Shown here one piece after another: positions 11,650 to 23,405 of a stretch of 64,000 nt of DNA. A program made the translations under genes and the position numbers. The DNA lies in the NCBI GenBank assembly GCA_958496175.1, contig OY292276.1, forward strand, positions 24,694,001 to 24,758,000, given 5' to 3'. Source of the stretch: Sisyra terminalis. Its lineage: Eukaryota; Arthropoda; Insecta; Neuroptera; Sisyridae. Numbering within the stretch: the first letter of the stretch is position 1; each line of letters opens with the position of its first letter. Under the pieces are notes generated by a model. That model did not search any database, was not told the origin of the DNA, and saw only the letters and a program-made list of their open reading frames with translations.

Positions 11650-12480
11650 GATGAGGTTAGTTGAACCTAAACGCTGTAGCCTTAGGGCTTATTGTGCTTT
11701 CTGGATCTCTATTTCACCCAGTTAAGATCAAGCAGCTGAGCGAACTACAGCAATAGTTGTACTGGGTACTCTTTGACTATTCGATATCAAATCCTGGAAC
11801 TGAAATTCCAGGATTTGATATCCCTAGTTCTTCATGCCTTCATTCATTCAGAGCACCGCATTCCCACAGAACGTAAGAAATAATTTTGTCTTCGGTCTGG
11901 CAGAATCTGCTTTTTGGATCATCCACCAGTAATTCCATTGTAAGCAAATTCTTCCTCAGTCCACTGTAGCTGGTTACTAGACCCGTTACCACTCTTACTT
12001 ACTCTCTTGTAAGACTAAGTATTTCAGTAGTTAGTTTCTGTTATAGTTTTCCAATCATCACTTTACTGTGCTTTTTGTCCGGTAGTATTCTTCCATGTTA
12101 TGCAGTGATTCTTATAAACTCATTCTTTGACGCTATTTTTCACTGCTGATCTTGTAATGCCTAGTACAGGTTGTGGCCCTGTGAAGAATTTTTAGGATTA
12201 GTCCCGCACAAGGACGTCAGCTTCTTCATTACCTTTGATACCCTTATGGCCTGGCACCTATTCCAAGTTTATTTTTTTTGGTAGCCAGGCTTGTAAGGGT
12301 TTCTTTACTCTCCCAGATAAGTTTAGAGCTGACCTATGGGTTTGCTAGTGCTTTTAATATGATTTGGTTATCGGTGAATATGTGGATCGTGCTATTTTAA
12401 AAACATCTCCTCAGTAATTCTTCAATAAAAGGAGCGTTCTTAGTGTTCAGCTTTAATAGCGATTTTATTAGGTTTTCGAT
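11650..12480 (-). pseudogene. decayed non-LTR retrotransposon C-terminus (RNase H and zinc-finger tail)
   Basis: Minus-strand conceptual reading, broken by stops and frameshifts, gives IHIFTDNQIILKALANP (about 12338-12393), then VPGHKGIKGNEEADVLVRD (about 12205-12265). This is the RNase HI signature of non-LTR elements. It is followed by RVVTGLVTSYSGLRKNL, LLVDDPKSRFC and LWECGAL (about 11860-12000), the post-RNase H zinc-finger tail. The RT part is absent, as expected of a 5'-truncated copy. It is not the same family as the intact element at 5.6-9.8 kb, which lacks RNase H. The clade is not resolved. Confidence 0.8.
11783..11822. repeat. perfect 17-bp inverted repeat (hairpin)
   Basis: GATATCAAATCCTGGAA at 11783-11799 and its exact reverse complement at 11806-11822, separated by CTGAAA. 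It lies inside the decayed RNase H element, where it serves no obvious coding purpose. Confidence 0.9.
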
Positions 12481-12498
12481 TATCTGTAAAATTAACAT

Positions 12499-13430
12499 TT
12501 GTTTTCATTATTGGTAAACAAATTATTTCACAGGTTCATGGCGTTTAGAAATTGTAAAAATTTACTACACAAAAGTAATGAATCTTTTCGGGCTACGTTT
12601 CGCATGTTACGTGAAATTTATGGTCAACATAATCGACTTACAGAACTTACCATTTGTAATATAATTAAAAAATTTAGAACGCATAGACGTCTTTGTGATA
12701 TTAAAAACCTATTCCATTATAAACGTTACCGTACTGCTGAAAATGTCGATGTTATAAACCAAAATGTTAATGAAAATCGGGAACAATCGATTCGAAATCA
12801 TTCTTAAGAACTTAGATATTCTTATGGCACTACTTGGAATACTCTTCACAAAGATTTGCATTTCATGTGTGTAAAATTCAGTTAATTCAAGAACATAAAC
12901 CAAAGGGGCATTTATTGCGAAGAAATTTTGCAGATTGAGTTTTAGAGAAACTTGAAAAACTTGAAAAACTTGAAACTTGAAAAACTTGAAACTTGAAAAA
13001 CTTGAAACTTGAAAAAGATTCATGACTCATAGGAAAACTCAAATTCAGCGATTAAGTGCATTTCTTGTTAAAGGACTTCGTACCTAAGCACAACTTGGAG
13101 TGAATCATTTTTCAAAGAATCTCGCATTTGGAGTTAAGAGTGAACTTACATGTTGTTCACAAAACATCTTTATACCCCAAAAAATTAACAGTTTGGTGAG
13201 GTTTATGGTCTAGAAATGTAAATGAAGCATAGTTTTTGGGAATGGAAATAATATTGCAGTTAACGTTAATGAAAAAGGCTACAGATAAATGATTTTCTGG
13301 GGCATGAATTCTATAATTTCGATCTGAACGATTTACTGTTTCAACAAGATAATGCAACATCCCATAAGTCTCGTAACATAATCAATTTAGTAAGGGAAAA
13401 TTTCAAGTTTTATATAATTTGTAATATTCC
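12499..13430 (+). pseudogene. decayed Tc1/mariner-superfamily transposase
   Basis: The opening 102 codons (12499-12807) include REIYGQHNRLTELTI and IKKFRTHRRLCDIK, the N-terminal helix-turn-helix style of a mariner-like transposase common in arthropods. After a stop the homology continues: YGTTWNTLHKDLHF (about 12820-12860), LLRRNFADWVLEKL (about 12915-12955), KLTVWCGLW (about 13180-13205) and FQQDNATSHKSRN (about 13335-13375, by frame shifting). Several stops, frameshifts and a local repeat expansion (12945-13018) kill it. Terminal repeats were not located. Confidence 0.82.
12945..13018 (+). repeat. short tandem repeat, units GAAAAACTT and GAAACTT
   Basis: About eight alternating units of GAAAAACTT and GAAACTT. 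They follow the transposase codons that would read LEKL, so the run looks like an expansion of an in-frame Glu-Lys-Leu stretch that later went out of frame. Confidence 0.9.
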
Positions 13431-13714
13431 ACTGCAAATTTATTGATTTGATTGATTGATTTATTGGTTAACTAAAAACAAACTATATACTGAAATGTTA
13501 AATGTTGAACTTTTGTTCAATAATTTTTTTTGTCGTATTGCCTCAGTGTTCTGAATAAAATTGAGTACTTGAAATCCGTATCCTTACAGATATTTGGGTC
13601 TCACGATCCCAGAATTTTGCTATGCGACTTATAGTTTAAGAAGGCTTGCTCTAGACGTTTCCGTAAGATATTTTGATTTAAAATAAAAAATAGTCAATAA
13701 ATATTTGGGTAGAA

Positions 13715-14062
13715 TGTTCTCGAGACGGAAGAATCTGAAGTTTGAATAATCAAGGAGCATGTCTGAGCCACTATAAAAGACGTCGACCGCAGGTGGAGGC
13801 TAAAGCAGTTTAAGCAGTTGATAAATCAGTTAACGATCAGTTATAGTTGCTGTATCATAAATAGCTAGTCAATCAGTTAAAAACAGTCAGTTACAGGTGG
13901 AATAGTGAATTAAACGATTGTTGTACGTAAATAATAATAATAATTGTGGAATAAGTAAACGTTTTTGTAATACAATGAATTTGTTATTGTTGTATGTTCT
14001 GAAACACAAATCTAAACGAACTCGTCAAATATAAATAAAGTAGAAGTATCAAAAACGTAACA
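13715..14062 (+). mobile_element. possible solo LTR
   Basis: Starts TGTTCTCGAGACGG and ends AAAAACGTAACA, giving TGTT...AACA inverted ends. A TATA-like ACTATAAAAGACG sits near 13772, CAGTTA-type repeats follow (13800-13900), and an AATAAA signal is near 14034. These are LTR-like features. No internal domain or matching second LTR is in the window, and I see no clear target duplication, so this is tentative. Confidence 0.4.
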
Positions 14063-15888
14063 GTATGATACCTCAATCTTAAATAATTATGGTTATAAAT
14101 AGTGCTAAAAGTTGATATATTTATTTGTTTATAACTTCTTTAAGAAATATTTTTTCCCGATTTTAATTGATTCTACAATAAGTTCTCAAGTCTACATGGT
14201 GACTTATTTCAAAAGCATAATTCATATTGTACGAAAATTTCAACTCTTTCCATCCATTTGTATTCCTATTTAATCCCCTAGTATTTACCATTCAATTTAA
14301 GTGATATTTCTTCCATTCAACCCATCCAATTTCCTAATACGTCCGCCATCATAAATTTCAATAATTTTCCTATAAAACCGAGAAACGTTTAAGTCAATAA
14401 AAATTCATTCTGTCAATATTGAAATTTTCAGTTTTCACCCAACATCAATAATATGTATAAATATTAGAGCAGAAGGACACAAGTTGACGAACCCAATCCA
14501 ATCTAAAGCTCCTTCATTTTCCCATTTCCCAACTCACCGTATTAAATACGCAATAATTTCATTACTTTTATTGCTTGCTAAAGTTGATTAATTATTACAT
14601 TGGCAATTCCCGCAAGACGTCGCCGCGTTTGACGAAGTCTGTCATCGTTAAATATGTTTTTTAATTAACTCCAATTCGTGAAATTGAAATATTGAGACAC
14701 CGCGTCTCGGACACAAGCTGGAAATCTGCATTAATTTTTAATAATGTTGTATTAATTCGTTCAACCGAACGCAATGTATTCATCTAATAAATGCAGAATA
14801 AATGCAAAGAGATGCGACGTAATGAGCAGTTATAAATTATTAATTGAATTTAAATGCCTTCCAAGTGGTTAAGTTTACGAGGACTCGTCATACTCCATGG
14901 CTCTAAGCGCATCATTCTCTAATTACTTTCGTCTCTCATTAAGAACAGAAACGCTATAGAATTAAAAAAAAACGAAGGTACTTCATAGAGATCTTTAAAG
15001 CTGGCTTTCAACTTGAAAAAAGAGCCAATGAATGGTTGCACTTTTAAAAGATGCAACAATATCGTCTTGGTTACAGCTCTTTAAGCTGAGTTGACGACGC
15101 CTTGGATTCGACGACTTTAATTTAAAATCTCAAATATAAATTATCATCAACATTTATATACAAGTTTTCAAGTGAATGAGGCTATATTTATTTTTTGTTT
15201 CATTTCCCTATAGTGCTTTTATCTCAAGCGACTTAAAAAATTTCGAATAAATTTACGATATTTCCGAAATCAATTTTGAATCTTTTGAATCGTTTCACTT
15301 AAAATAAAAAAAGCGGTTTGAACGCAATTTTTCCATTTATAATAATCCGGTGAATTCGTTCTTGACGATTACGAGAAGGCAACATAGCAACGTCGGAAAC
15401 ATTCTAAAGCCACTTATATAATAGCCGTTATCCAACGAGCGTTCTTTCGAACGACCAGAACTACGCTACTACAACAAGAGTATTCCATTAAAAATACTTT
15501 ACAAGCTTTCAATGAAAAAATAACGACTATCTCAACCAGCTTTCAAATAGCTTTCGAGACAAATAAAACGCGACATTTCGAATTTGTCAACATGCTGCCA
15601 ATGCTATCCAGCGATCCAATGCAGTCCTGTGCAATAGCTTATTTATATACTGATACATGTATATAATGTACTGGCATATACAAAACACGTAAAGTGATTC
15701 GAAGCTGCACTTGCTACTTTGGGCTTCGTTGGGATTAATTGAACGCTTTTCTATTCAAAATTCAAACAATGACGAATATGTTTGGTTTGCTTAAAGCGTC
15801 TTAGTTTGGACGTTGAGAGAAGTGCTTGTTGGTGTCAATCAGTCGCTGGAAGGGTGCTGTGGGAATGGAAGTGGGATAAAGAAATTAC
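14063..15888. other. intron sequence, nothing recognised
   Basis: Right part of the large intron up to the donor CCAG|GTAATT of the exon at 15889. No exon or repeat seen. Confidence 0.5.
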
Positions 15889-16032
15889 CTGGTTCGGTAA
15901 CGCGACATGGAAGCACAACCGTTGCTCCTGTGGCGATCCGGTAAGTCTGGCCAGGTGTTACAAAGCTCGGTACACGATCCGGGTGTTCCAGCTCCAGTTG
16001 AAAGTCATTCAAACCGTTTGTCGCATTCGATT
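15889..16032 (-). CDS. Ig-domain cell-adhesion protein (klingon/lachesin-like), internal exon, start of the Ig domain
   Basis: A 144-bp exon in phase 1-1: acceptor TTTTAG|AATCGA, donor CCAG|GTAATT. It encodes SNATNGLNDFQLELEHPDRV, then PSFVTPGQTYRIATGATVVL and PCRVTEPG. That is a linker of about 20 residues followed by the first strands of an Ig V domain, with the first core Cys in LPCRV. The open codons in the flanks are intron read-through. It joins in frame to 111-353. The signal-peptide exon would lie at higher coordinates or outside the window. Two N-linked glycosylation possibilities (NAT and, less surely, others) fit an extracellular protein. Confidence rests on the frame-correct join and the Ig core. 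Confidence 0.82.
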
Positions 16033-16269
16033 CTAAAACAAAATAATTAAAATTTAGTGAATCAATTTTATTTCCGGTAATTTCAAACACTTGAATTATA
16101 TTGAACGAAAATTTAATTGATTTAACACTTATGATCGACATTCTTTATTTGAAGTAATTTTCATCACATTTGAAAGCTTTAAATTTAGTCAAATACAGAT
16201 AAGCGACAACACTTTATAATAAGACAATAACTGTTGTCTTGGTCTTGTAGTTTTAAGTTCCTGTAAAAA

Positions 16270-18480
16270 AATACCATTTTTTACGTTTTTTAAGTTAGCT
16301 CTACACTTTTGAAGTTTGTTAAAAAAAATATGAAACATTTTGGTGTTTTTTTTTTGTCGTTCAAGAGTTCTAGAAGAAATGAATTTTCTGGTCGCATATT
16401 TTTCAGAAAAACCCTAAGTAATGCAAAACTGTTGTTTAGATCTTTTCTATAAATACTGAAATTTCGATAGCTTTTTTTGCGTCATTAATGGGTGCTTTTG
16501 TCGTTTGAATGTTTCGAAAGCAAAAATTTGGTTACTGGCATATTTTCCGACAAAATAATAGGGGTACCGGAAAGTACTGTCGTTTTTTCAATATACAAAT
16601 TAAACACAAAATTTTGTTACAACTATTGACTTTAAACCGATGATATAATCAGCCTCGACAGTATCAATGTTTTGACATCTAGTATGCAAATTTTTAATGC
16701 CATATTAGTAAAAATTAGTTCATTACTAATAATAATATCAAAAATTACATTTTGAATATAACTTAAGTTTTCAATTTGTTTGCCACTTAGTAAATGTGGT
16801 AACGATTGAAATAAATAAAAATCCAATGAAATAACTTTGGACGATTGTAGTGGGTATATCTATCGTGGTATATATTGTAGTGGGTAGGGCAATATCATCT
16901 CCTCCTTAATTAATTGGTTTTTTCCATAGTTTTTTTTCTGCAGAGAGGTCTTGCATTACCACGTTGGACCATAGAATTTTATCTGTTAACAGTTTTTGGA
17001 CATCATTGGGTATTTGGCCGATCGATTAAGATTGATTGGGATTATTTGACAGGTCTTCGACTTTCTGGCATACATTTGTACATTTCGTACCATTTCCCCC
17101 CTTAACATTTTATTGGTTAAATTTGTTGTCATATTTCTTTGGTATCAGTTGAAGAAATGGAAATTATCGAATTTGAACTTAAAAAAACTCATTTGGCATT
17201 AATGAACATCAAATGCACTTAGATAAACATTGAAAATGTTTTAAGTAACCACTTTGCGCTACTATCCTGTGAAACTCGAAGAGCATACAAAACCGAATTT
17301 ATATTCTTCCGAGTTTTTGGTCCTATCATTTCAATATAGATTTCGGAATAGAAAGAATTTTGTAATTTTTACTAAGTTGATAAATTACTCTAAGCATAAA
17401 ATGTTTTTAGTACTTGTAAGCAGATAAATGTCAACTGAATGACTACTGTTTTAAAAACGACATTTTTTTCCGGTACAACCAATAATTACTATTTAAAGCA
17501 AAAGTTATTTATTTGAGGTATTTTCAAATATTGAAAATTTGTTTTTTTTTTTTTTTTTGCGTCATATATTGGTGTTTTTTTGTCACTTAAGAGTGAGAGA
17601 AAAAAAATGCTGCGGGCATAATTCTTCGGAAAAATTATTTAAAGGACAGCTCAAATTGAACATTTTTCAAGTATTGATTTTTTTTTATTTTTGGTTTGAA
17701 AATTGGAGACAACTAGTAATTGAAAAGAAGTCAACAATGAGGTTTTTTTTTTTTAATTTTCAACAACTAGTTTCTAAGAATTCGATTTAGTAAAATGGCT
17801 GTTGAAAAAGTAACTAATCAATTGAACAATGAATATTAATAAAATATAATTTTTTATGATCCAATGACAATTGTAGATCTGCAGAGATTTTGATATATGA
17901 TGAAGCATTTAAGAAACAATATTTTTAAGAAAATAAATATTTATCATCAGAGGATTTTATTTTTATTTTAGAGCATTGTTTAATTTTCATCAATCAAATT
18001 ATATAGTTAAACTTCACAGAAACTAACCGTTGTAAAAATAAAAACCTATTACCTTTACTTCCTTCCCATTGCCAGTTACCACCAATTTTAAATTCAGAAA
18101 TATTAAAACTTCCCGGAAATTATACCAGCGATGTTTATTTTTCTTTCGAAACTCTCAAGCAAATGTAAAACACCAATTAATGACGCGAAAAAAGAGCTTT
18201 CAATGTTTGAAAATACCCTAAATCGAGCTTTTTCTTTAAAAAGCGTTTTCTCAGAAAATATTCTAGCGTTCAAGTTTTTCCTTTCAAAATTTTTGAACAA
18301 AAAATAAAGACCAATTAATGAACACAAAAAAACTTTTGAAATTTTAGTATTTGTAGAAAAGCTCTAAATATCAACTTAGGGTAATTATACAGAGTTTTTC
18401 TGTAAAATATGCGGGTGACAAATTTTTTGTTTCAGAATTCTTAAACAGTAAAAAACACCAAATATTTCGTAGTTATTTAT
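16270..18480. repeat. Foldback-like structure: inverted arms of degenerate ~130-bp tandem units
   Basis: Forward units near 16345-16430, 16468-16560 and 17550-17640 share TTTTTGCGTCATTAATGGGT, a GTTTAAGAGTTTCGAAAG-like stretch and CATATTTTC-GA-AAAA. Reverse-complement units sit near 18107-18198, 18238-18336 and 18391-18469. Spacers also match: ATCTTTTCTATAAATACTG near 16440 corresponds to the inverse of 18345-18375. The middle (about 16850-17480) holds a segment repeated at 30.3 and 52.8 kb. Long inverted ends built of tandem units are typical of Foldback-type DNA elements. No transposase is seen and no boundaries were proven. Confidence 0.6.
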
Positions 18481-20519
18481 TATAAATTCCAAAAGTGGAA
18501 TAGTAAATTAATGTACTTCATTTTTTTTGCCTTCGCACAAATTGAGGTTCCCAATTTTCTTTTAACTCTTTATAGTAGAAAAGCAAATGTATTTAGTATT
18601 AGCCCTAAAGACATTTTCTATATTTCTGGAAATATAAACGTGCAGCTAACTTACAGAAACAATAAAAGTAAACAATAACAGCACTAAAGAATATTTCAAA
18701 GAAGCAAGAAATCGTAAATGCGCTAGAGATGCTCCATTGGTTTTTTGAACTTCCATTGACCATTATATAAACTTTGAAACATCTACAACGCAGTAAAATA
18801 AAGACGCAAAAGAAATAAATGAATAAAAATTGAATAATTGGGATTTAAATTTTATACATAATATATAAATCCCTATTAAATTATAAAAACTAAGAATTTT
18901 GGAGAGAAAATTCAACAATTAACAAAGTAATTTTGTTATATTTTTTACGTTTTTGCAACACTTATATGAATTGATGAAAATACCAAAATTAAATAAAACA
19001 ATACCAAAATGGCAGGAACTTCTTTGAAACTTTGATCAATTATCCTTTCCAATCTCGTTGTTCTTTAACAAGCCAAAACTTTTTAACTCCATTAGATTAA
19101 AAGGTAAACACTAAACAGGGGGACCAAATATTAAATTACGCGCATTCAAATTTTAGTTAGTCAACAACGTTAACTCCATTATCACGACAAACTACCAAGA
19201 AGGTAGACCCACAAACTTGCTCACGTTATTTCAAAACCAAATTGTTGAATTTATTGACATTAATTTTCCAAATTCATCACATTTCTTGTCCTAAATAAAT
19301 TTGTACAGAAAAAAAAGAACAACCCATCCCTTCCGTTGGTTCTTTATATTGTTAAGAATTGATGTTGAGCTTTGAGGTAATTGCGTGTATATTTGAAGAA
19401 CTAACTTTTTAACTCAAGAGTTGTTTGAACGAAAAAATTTCAAGAAATAAAATAAAAATATTTTCATGAACTAAATAAAAAATCCGGGAAATAATCGTAC
19501 AATCGTGCGTGTTGCGTTTCATCGATCGAAACGATCTGGAATTTTTAATACTTTTTTCCGTTTTATGAAAACAAAAACGGAGGGGAATTTATCTGAAACG
19601 TCGAAAGCATTTTCGTCGAGATTAAAATAATTAAGAAATTAGAATTTTCAGCGGAAAGCTTTTACGCCAAACTAGTTTCTAGTTTTACGGTTTTTACTAA
19701 CTGAAATTTGGTGGAAAAATAGGGTGTGTACAGTGGATGTAGTTACGTAACACAATTATAAAACTGCGAGACTCGAATTGTTAGTATTTAATTTAATTTA
19801 ACTATCAATTTTGTATAAATTATATCAAATAATATTCATAATAGCGAGTCTCTGAAATTCTATGCGACGACAAACATAGCCAAACCGGGCGGTGCGCTAT
19901 GTCGTATTTGGCGAAAGCTGGGAACATCGGGACGTCGGGGTTGTGGAGCCACATATTCAACAACAGCATCATCATCCCTGTACAAACATTTTGAATTAAA
20001 TTCTCGAAATGAACACGTTTGAGAGCTGCTAGTTCATTTTCGTACGACTAGCACACTGAATATAGTGTCGCCTGTCTGACGACGCATTGGGCTTTCACTT
20101 TATTATTCCCCCAAGTGGCTCTCCTGTTCTGGAAAATTCCAGGTGGAGACATTCTTAAACATTAATGTTGCTCCCCAACATCGAGTCGTAACAACTTCAT
20201 ATTTGCCTCGCAGCAGCAGCCCAAGCCATCGTCACCATCGTTTGTTTTTAATCGAACAAAAATCGAAAATTAAACGAAATTCTTTCCCAAAACCCATATC
20301 ATTTTTTTTAATTTTCAAGAGATAAAAGCAAGATATATTTTAATTAAACTCTATTATTTTAAGAGCTTAAGAAAAAAAATAGGAAGTTTTACTGTAGTAA
20401 AAGTTTGTCACTTTAAAAACTTTATTTCATACACATTTAATAAATGCATTAAAATCATTACTTATAATAACTTTTAACTAATAGCTTGTTCCAGTCGGTT
20501 TCAGGGTAGTTACTAATTG
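18481..20519. other. non-coding; one GC-richer patch at 19850-20230
   Basis: Mostly AT-rich. The patch at 19850-20230 is CpG-richer and on the minus strand holds an initiator-like ACTATATTCAGTGTG (near 20050) and an ATG-rich start (ATGATGATGCTG, near 19970). It could be a promoter or 5' exon of a minus-strand gene. No splice donor in the phase needed by the Ig gene was found, so this stays unassigned. Confidence 0.3.
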
Positions 20520-21290
20520 ATAATATTTTAATTAATGAATAATTATTTACGTCGTATGACTCAATTTCTTTATTTCTATTGCAACGCGTTTCAACAGTCT
20601 TTAGCTGGCAATGTTTCACTGTGTCTATTGTAACCAAATTTCATAAAAAGTGTTTGTTTTAAATAATTTATTGTTAAAAATATTAGTTGAATTCAGTTTA
20701 TGGGCTTTAATTATTTCATATTCTTCCAAACTATTCATATGTGATCCTTTTTTCGTAAAATTTGAAGATGTTGTGGAACTTGGTTTTTTGGATGTATCTT
20801 GTTCGTGGTATCATTGCTCGAAAAATCTTTAGGCCGTAAGCCAGGCCTTAATTTAGCATAAAAAGACGGTGTAACAAAAATTATTTATGGAATTTTTGAT
20901 TAATGTGTACAATTAATTTAACAGAGATTTTGTTCTACTATTTCACTGAAGACTCGAAGTGCTTAAAAAGACAGAAGTTTCGTCAAAGATTGTCAAAGAC
21001 TTACTGATTTCTACCGCAGGGATACTGAAATCCATTGGTGGAAATTGCCTTCTATTTATACCGCATGTCGGAGTTACGGAATGTGGTCGTTGTATTAAAT
21101 GGGAATCCTGTTCGACTATACATTGAAAAAATATTTTTCTAGCACATACCTGTGGTTGGCTAAAAAAATGTTTTTCCAATGCACATTTGTTTTAGCCGCC
21201 AGAGATCTACCAGTTTGCCCAATGTATTATCATATAATGTATACAGGTAATTCACAACTTCGAACATAACCATCCACAATATATCATTCT
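20520..21290 (-). pseudogene. Penelope-like element fragment, minus strand (GIY-YIG endonuclease remnant and 3' terminus)
   Basis: On the minus strand, 21191-21226 reads YIGQTGRSLAAK, the GIY-YIG endonuclease motif of Penelope-like retroelements, preceded by stops. Downstream (20530-20610) the copy ends with CTGTTGAAACGCGTTGCAAT and GAGTCATACGACGTAAATAA, a terminal block shared with 23310-23400 and 42340-42430. It is heavily decayed: the open stretch 20943-21179 is in another frame. Confidence 0.7.
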
Positions 21291-23405
21291 ACTCAAGAAA
21301 TTAAAAAATTGGTAACTTACATAGTCTTGTAACTTACAATAGTCTTGTACACAAAGTGATCAAGTTTTTTCTTTATACCAAAACACATGAAAAAAATCAG
21401 TACAAATAGACATATAGCTGAAACCAACGGATACATTTCAATCGTAGATAAAATAATATCGAAAAATAGTAAAAAATCAATCCCTCTAATTCTACCAAAC
21501 GAAAAGAAGAAGTATATAAAATTAAGTTTCAATAATATATTTGCTACAACAATCGCCAATTTCCTAAAGAAAAGTATTACTATCATTACTTTTTCAACAA
21601 CAAATAATAACATGAGGAAAATTCTGAAACCATTGGAGAACAACCCAATTACATTGGAAAATAAAACCGGAATATATAAAATTAAATGCGGTTCATGTGA
21701 AAAATTTTATATTTGCCAAACTGGTAAATCTTTCGGGGTAAAATATAAGAAACAAACACCCGAAAAGCCTAGTTCCACAACGTCTTAAAATTTTATTAAA
21801 CATCTTTACGAACGATCTTTACGAAAATCATAAATGCATAAAGGTGCATTTTCATGCAGTCGCTGATCGCTGGTTTCCAGCGATAAATGTGGTCACGAGA
21901 CTAAAATTTAACAAGTGCGCTACCTGAAAAAGTAGCAATAAAGCTAAATTTTGTGTAGCTACTTTGCTGGATTCTCTTAATTTGCATTTTAATACTGATT
22001 TTCTCTCTTAAAATACTTCCAAAAAGAGTTCATAATCGAATAAGTGCACCACATATGGATCGGTCTTATAGTATGAACTACCAAAAAATCTAAAAGAATA
22101 TTCGTTATTTTAATTTAATAGTTAGCGTATGTTAAATTTTAATCCCTTCAACAATCCGTCGGTTGTTTATTATAACAATAACAGTGGGCATGAATCCTCT
22201 GTAGCCATTTTTCATTTTTATTTATTTGCGATCTAACTTTTTAAATAAATTCATAGGCTCATCATTATTAGAAATACTACTCGTTGTAATGGATTAAACT
22301 CAAAGAAGAGTAAATCATTCTACAAGTAATGTTACTTATTTATATGTTAAACAATTAATTTAACATAAATACTATAATTAGCTGATACAAATTTTGGTAT
22401 CGTCCGATTTTAACTTCAACCAAATTACCGATGGTCCATATTTAAAACCCTGTGGAGGCATCAATTAATTATGGGATTTGTTTAGGGGGGAGGGGGTGTT
22501 GAGCAAAATCTTGCATAATATTATTTGGGGCAGAGTATGATCTCGGTAAACATCACGTAAATTTTTAAAATTGTTTTTTAAATAAATCTTATGTAATCGA
22601 AGCACAGATTCACTCATTTACATTGGAAGTACGTATGATATTAGGGTAATGGTTCGAGCAAAACCTCACGAAATTTTACCAAGGGGGAAGGGTGGGTCGA
22701 AAAATAACTAAAATTGTCTCACGTAATTAATGGATCCCCTCTGAAGTTCATATTATGATCACTATTTGCAATATCCTTAAAATGACGTCTTTTAGAAAAT
22801 GCTGAATATTTTTTAGATTTTGATATTTTTTATGTATTTATTGCTAATTTTTGTTATTAAATTATCATAAAATTCCCTAAAATCAACAAAATTGATAATA
22901 TTTTGTAATTTAGGAATTTATTTAAGAATATTCTTATGGTGGTTCATATATGGAGTACCAACTTACTCTACATTTATTATTCATAAGCTGAATGTTTACA
23001 AACAAGTATTAATACTTATTACTCAAAATTATAAACATATTAGTACCTACACAATAAAGTGATTATATCGATACATTGACATTTGGTAGAGAACCTTATT
23101 ACGTTTAGTCACGTGACCACATTTTTCGTTAGAAAACAGCGACTGCATAAAAATGCACCATAAGTTTCGAAACAAACTTTAAACCACTGCATATTTGTAA
23201 GAAAGGATTACCAATGATTATATGAACACTCTGGAAGAATAAGAAAATATAAAGCCCACAAACTGGATAGAACTAATATCTTTAATGACAAATTTAAAAA
23301 AAAACAAAGCTAAAGAATTTTGAAACGCGTTGTAAAAATAAAGAAATAAAAAAATTGAGCCGTGCGATAGGTAAAAAATTATTCATTTATTTATTCATCG
23401 TGACT
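21291..23405 (+). pseudogene. Penelope-like element fragment, plus strand, interrupted by a TIR element
   Basis: The open part (21387-21788) encodes 133 residues: IAETNGYISIVDKIISKN, then KKYIKLSFNNIFATTIANFL, then TGIYKIKCGSCEKFYICQTG. This is the end of the RT-linker region and the GIY-YIG domain of Penelope-like elements; Gly of YIG is replaced by Cys here (YIC). Homology resumes at 23160-23300 after a 1.3 kb insertion (broken LEE-type and RKYKAHKLD reading) and ends in the terminal block GAAACGCGTTG near 23320. It lies head to head with the minus-strand copy at 20520-21290. Most of the RT is missing. Confidence 0.75.
21843..23159. mobile_element. non-autonomous DNA transposon with ~50-bp terminal inverted repeats, inserted in the PLE fragment
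   Basis: Left end GGTGCATTTTCATGCAGTCG (21843 on) matches the reverse complement of the right end (23112-23159): GGTGCATTTTTATGCAGTCG. Both continue to ATGTGGTCACG. Flanks are ATAAA (21838-21842) and ATAAG (23160-23164), a 4-5 bp target duplication. Removing it rejoins the PLE reading. The 1317-bp interior has no ORF. It contains two G-rich segments (22480-22500 and 22680-22700) followed by similar AAAAT-CT--CGTAA stretches, suggesting an internal duplication. The superfamily is not resolved. Confidence 0.8.

Noticed and set aside
12709..13023. 104-codon minus-strand ORF with Phe/Gln/Val repeats
   Set aside because: Antisense to the mariner transposase remnant; its repeat is the complement of the GAAAAACTT run.
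21317..21643. 108-codon minus-strand ORF with hydrophobic segments
   Set aside because: It is antisense to the recognisable Penelope-like reading at 21387-21788.
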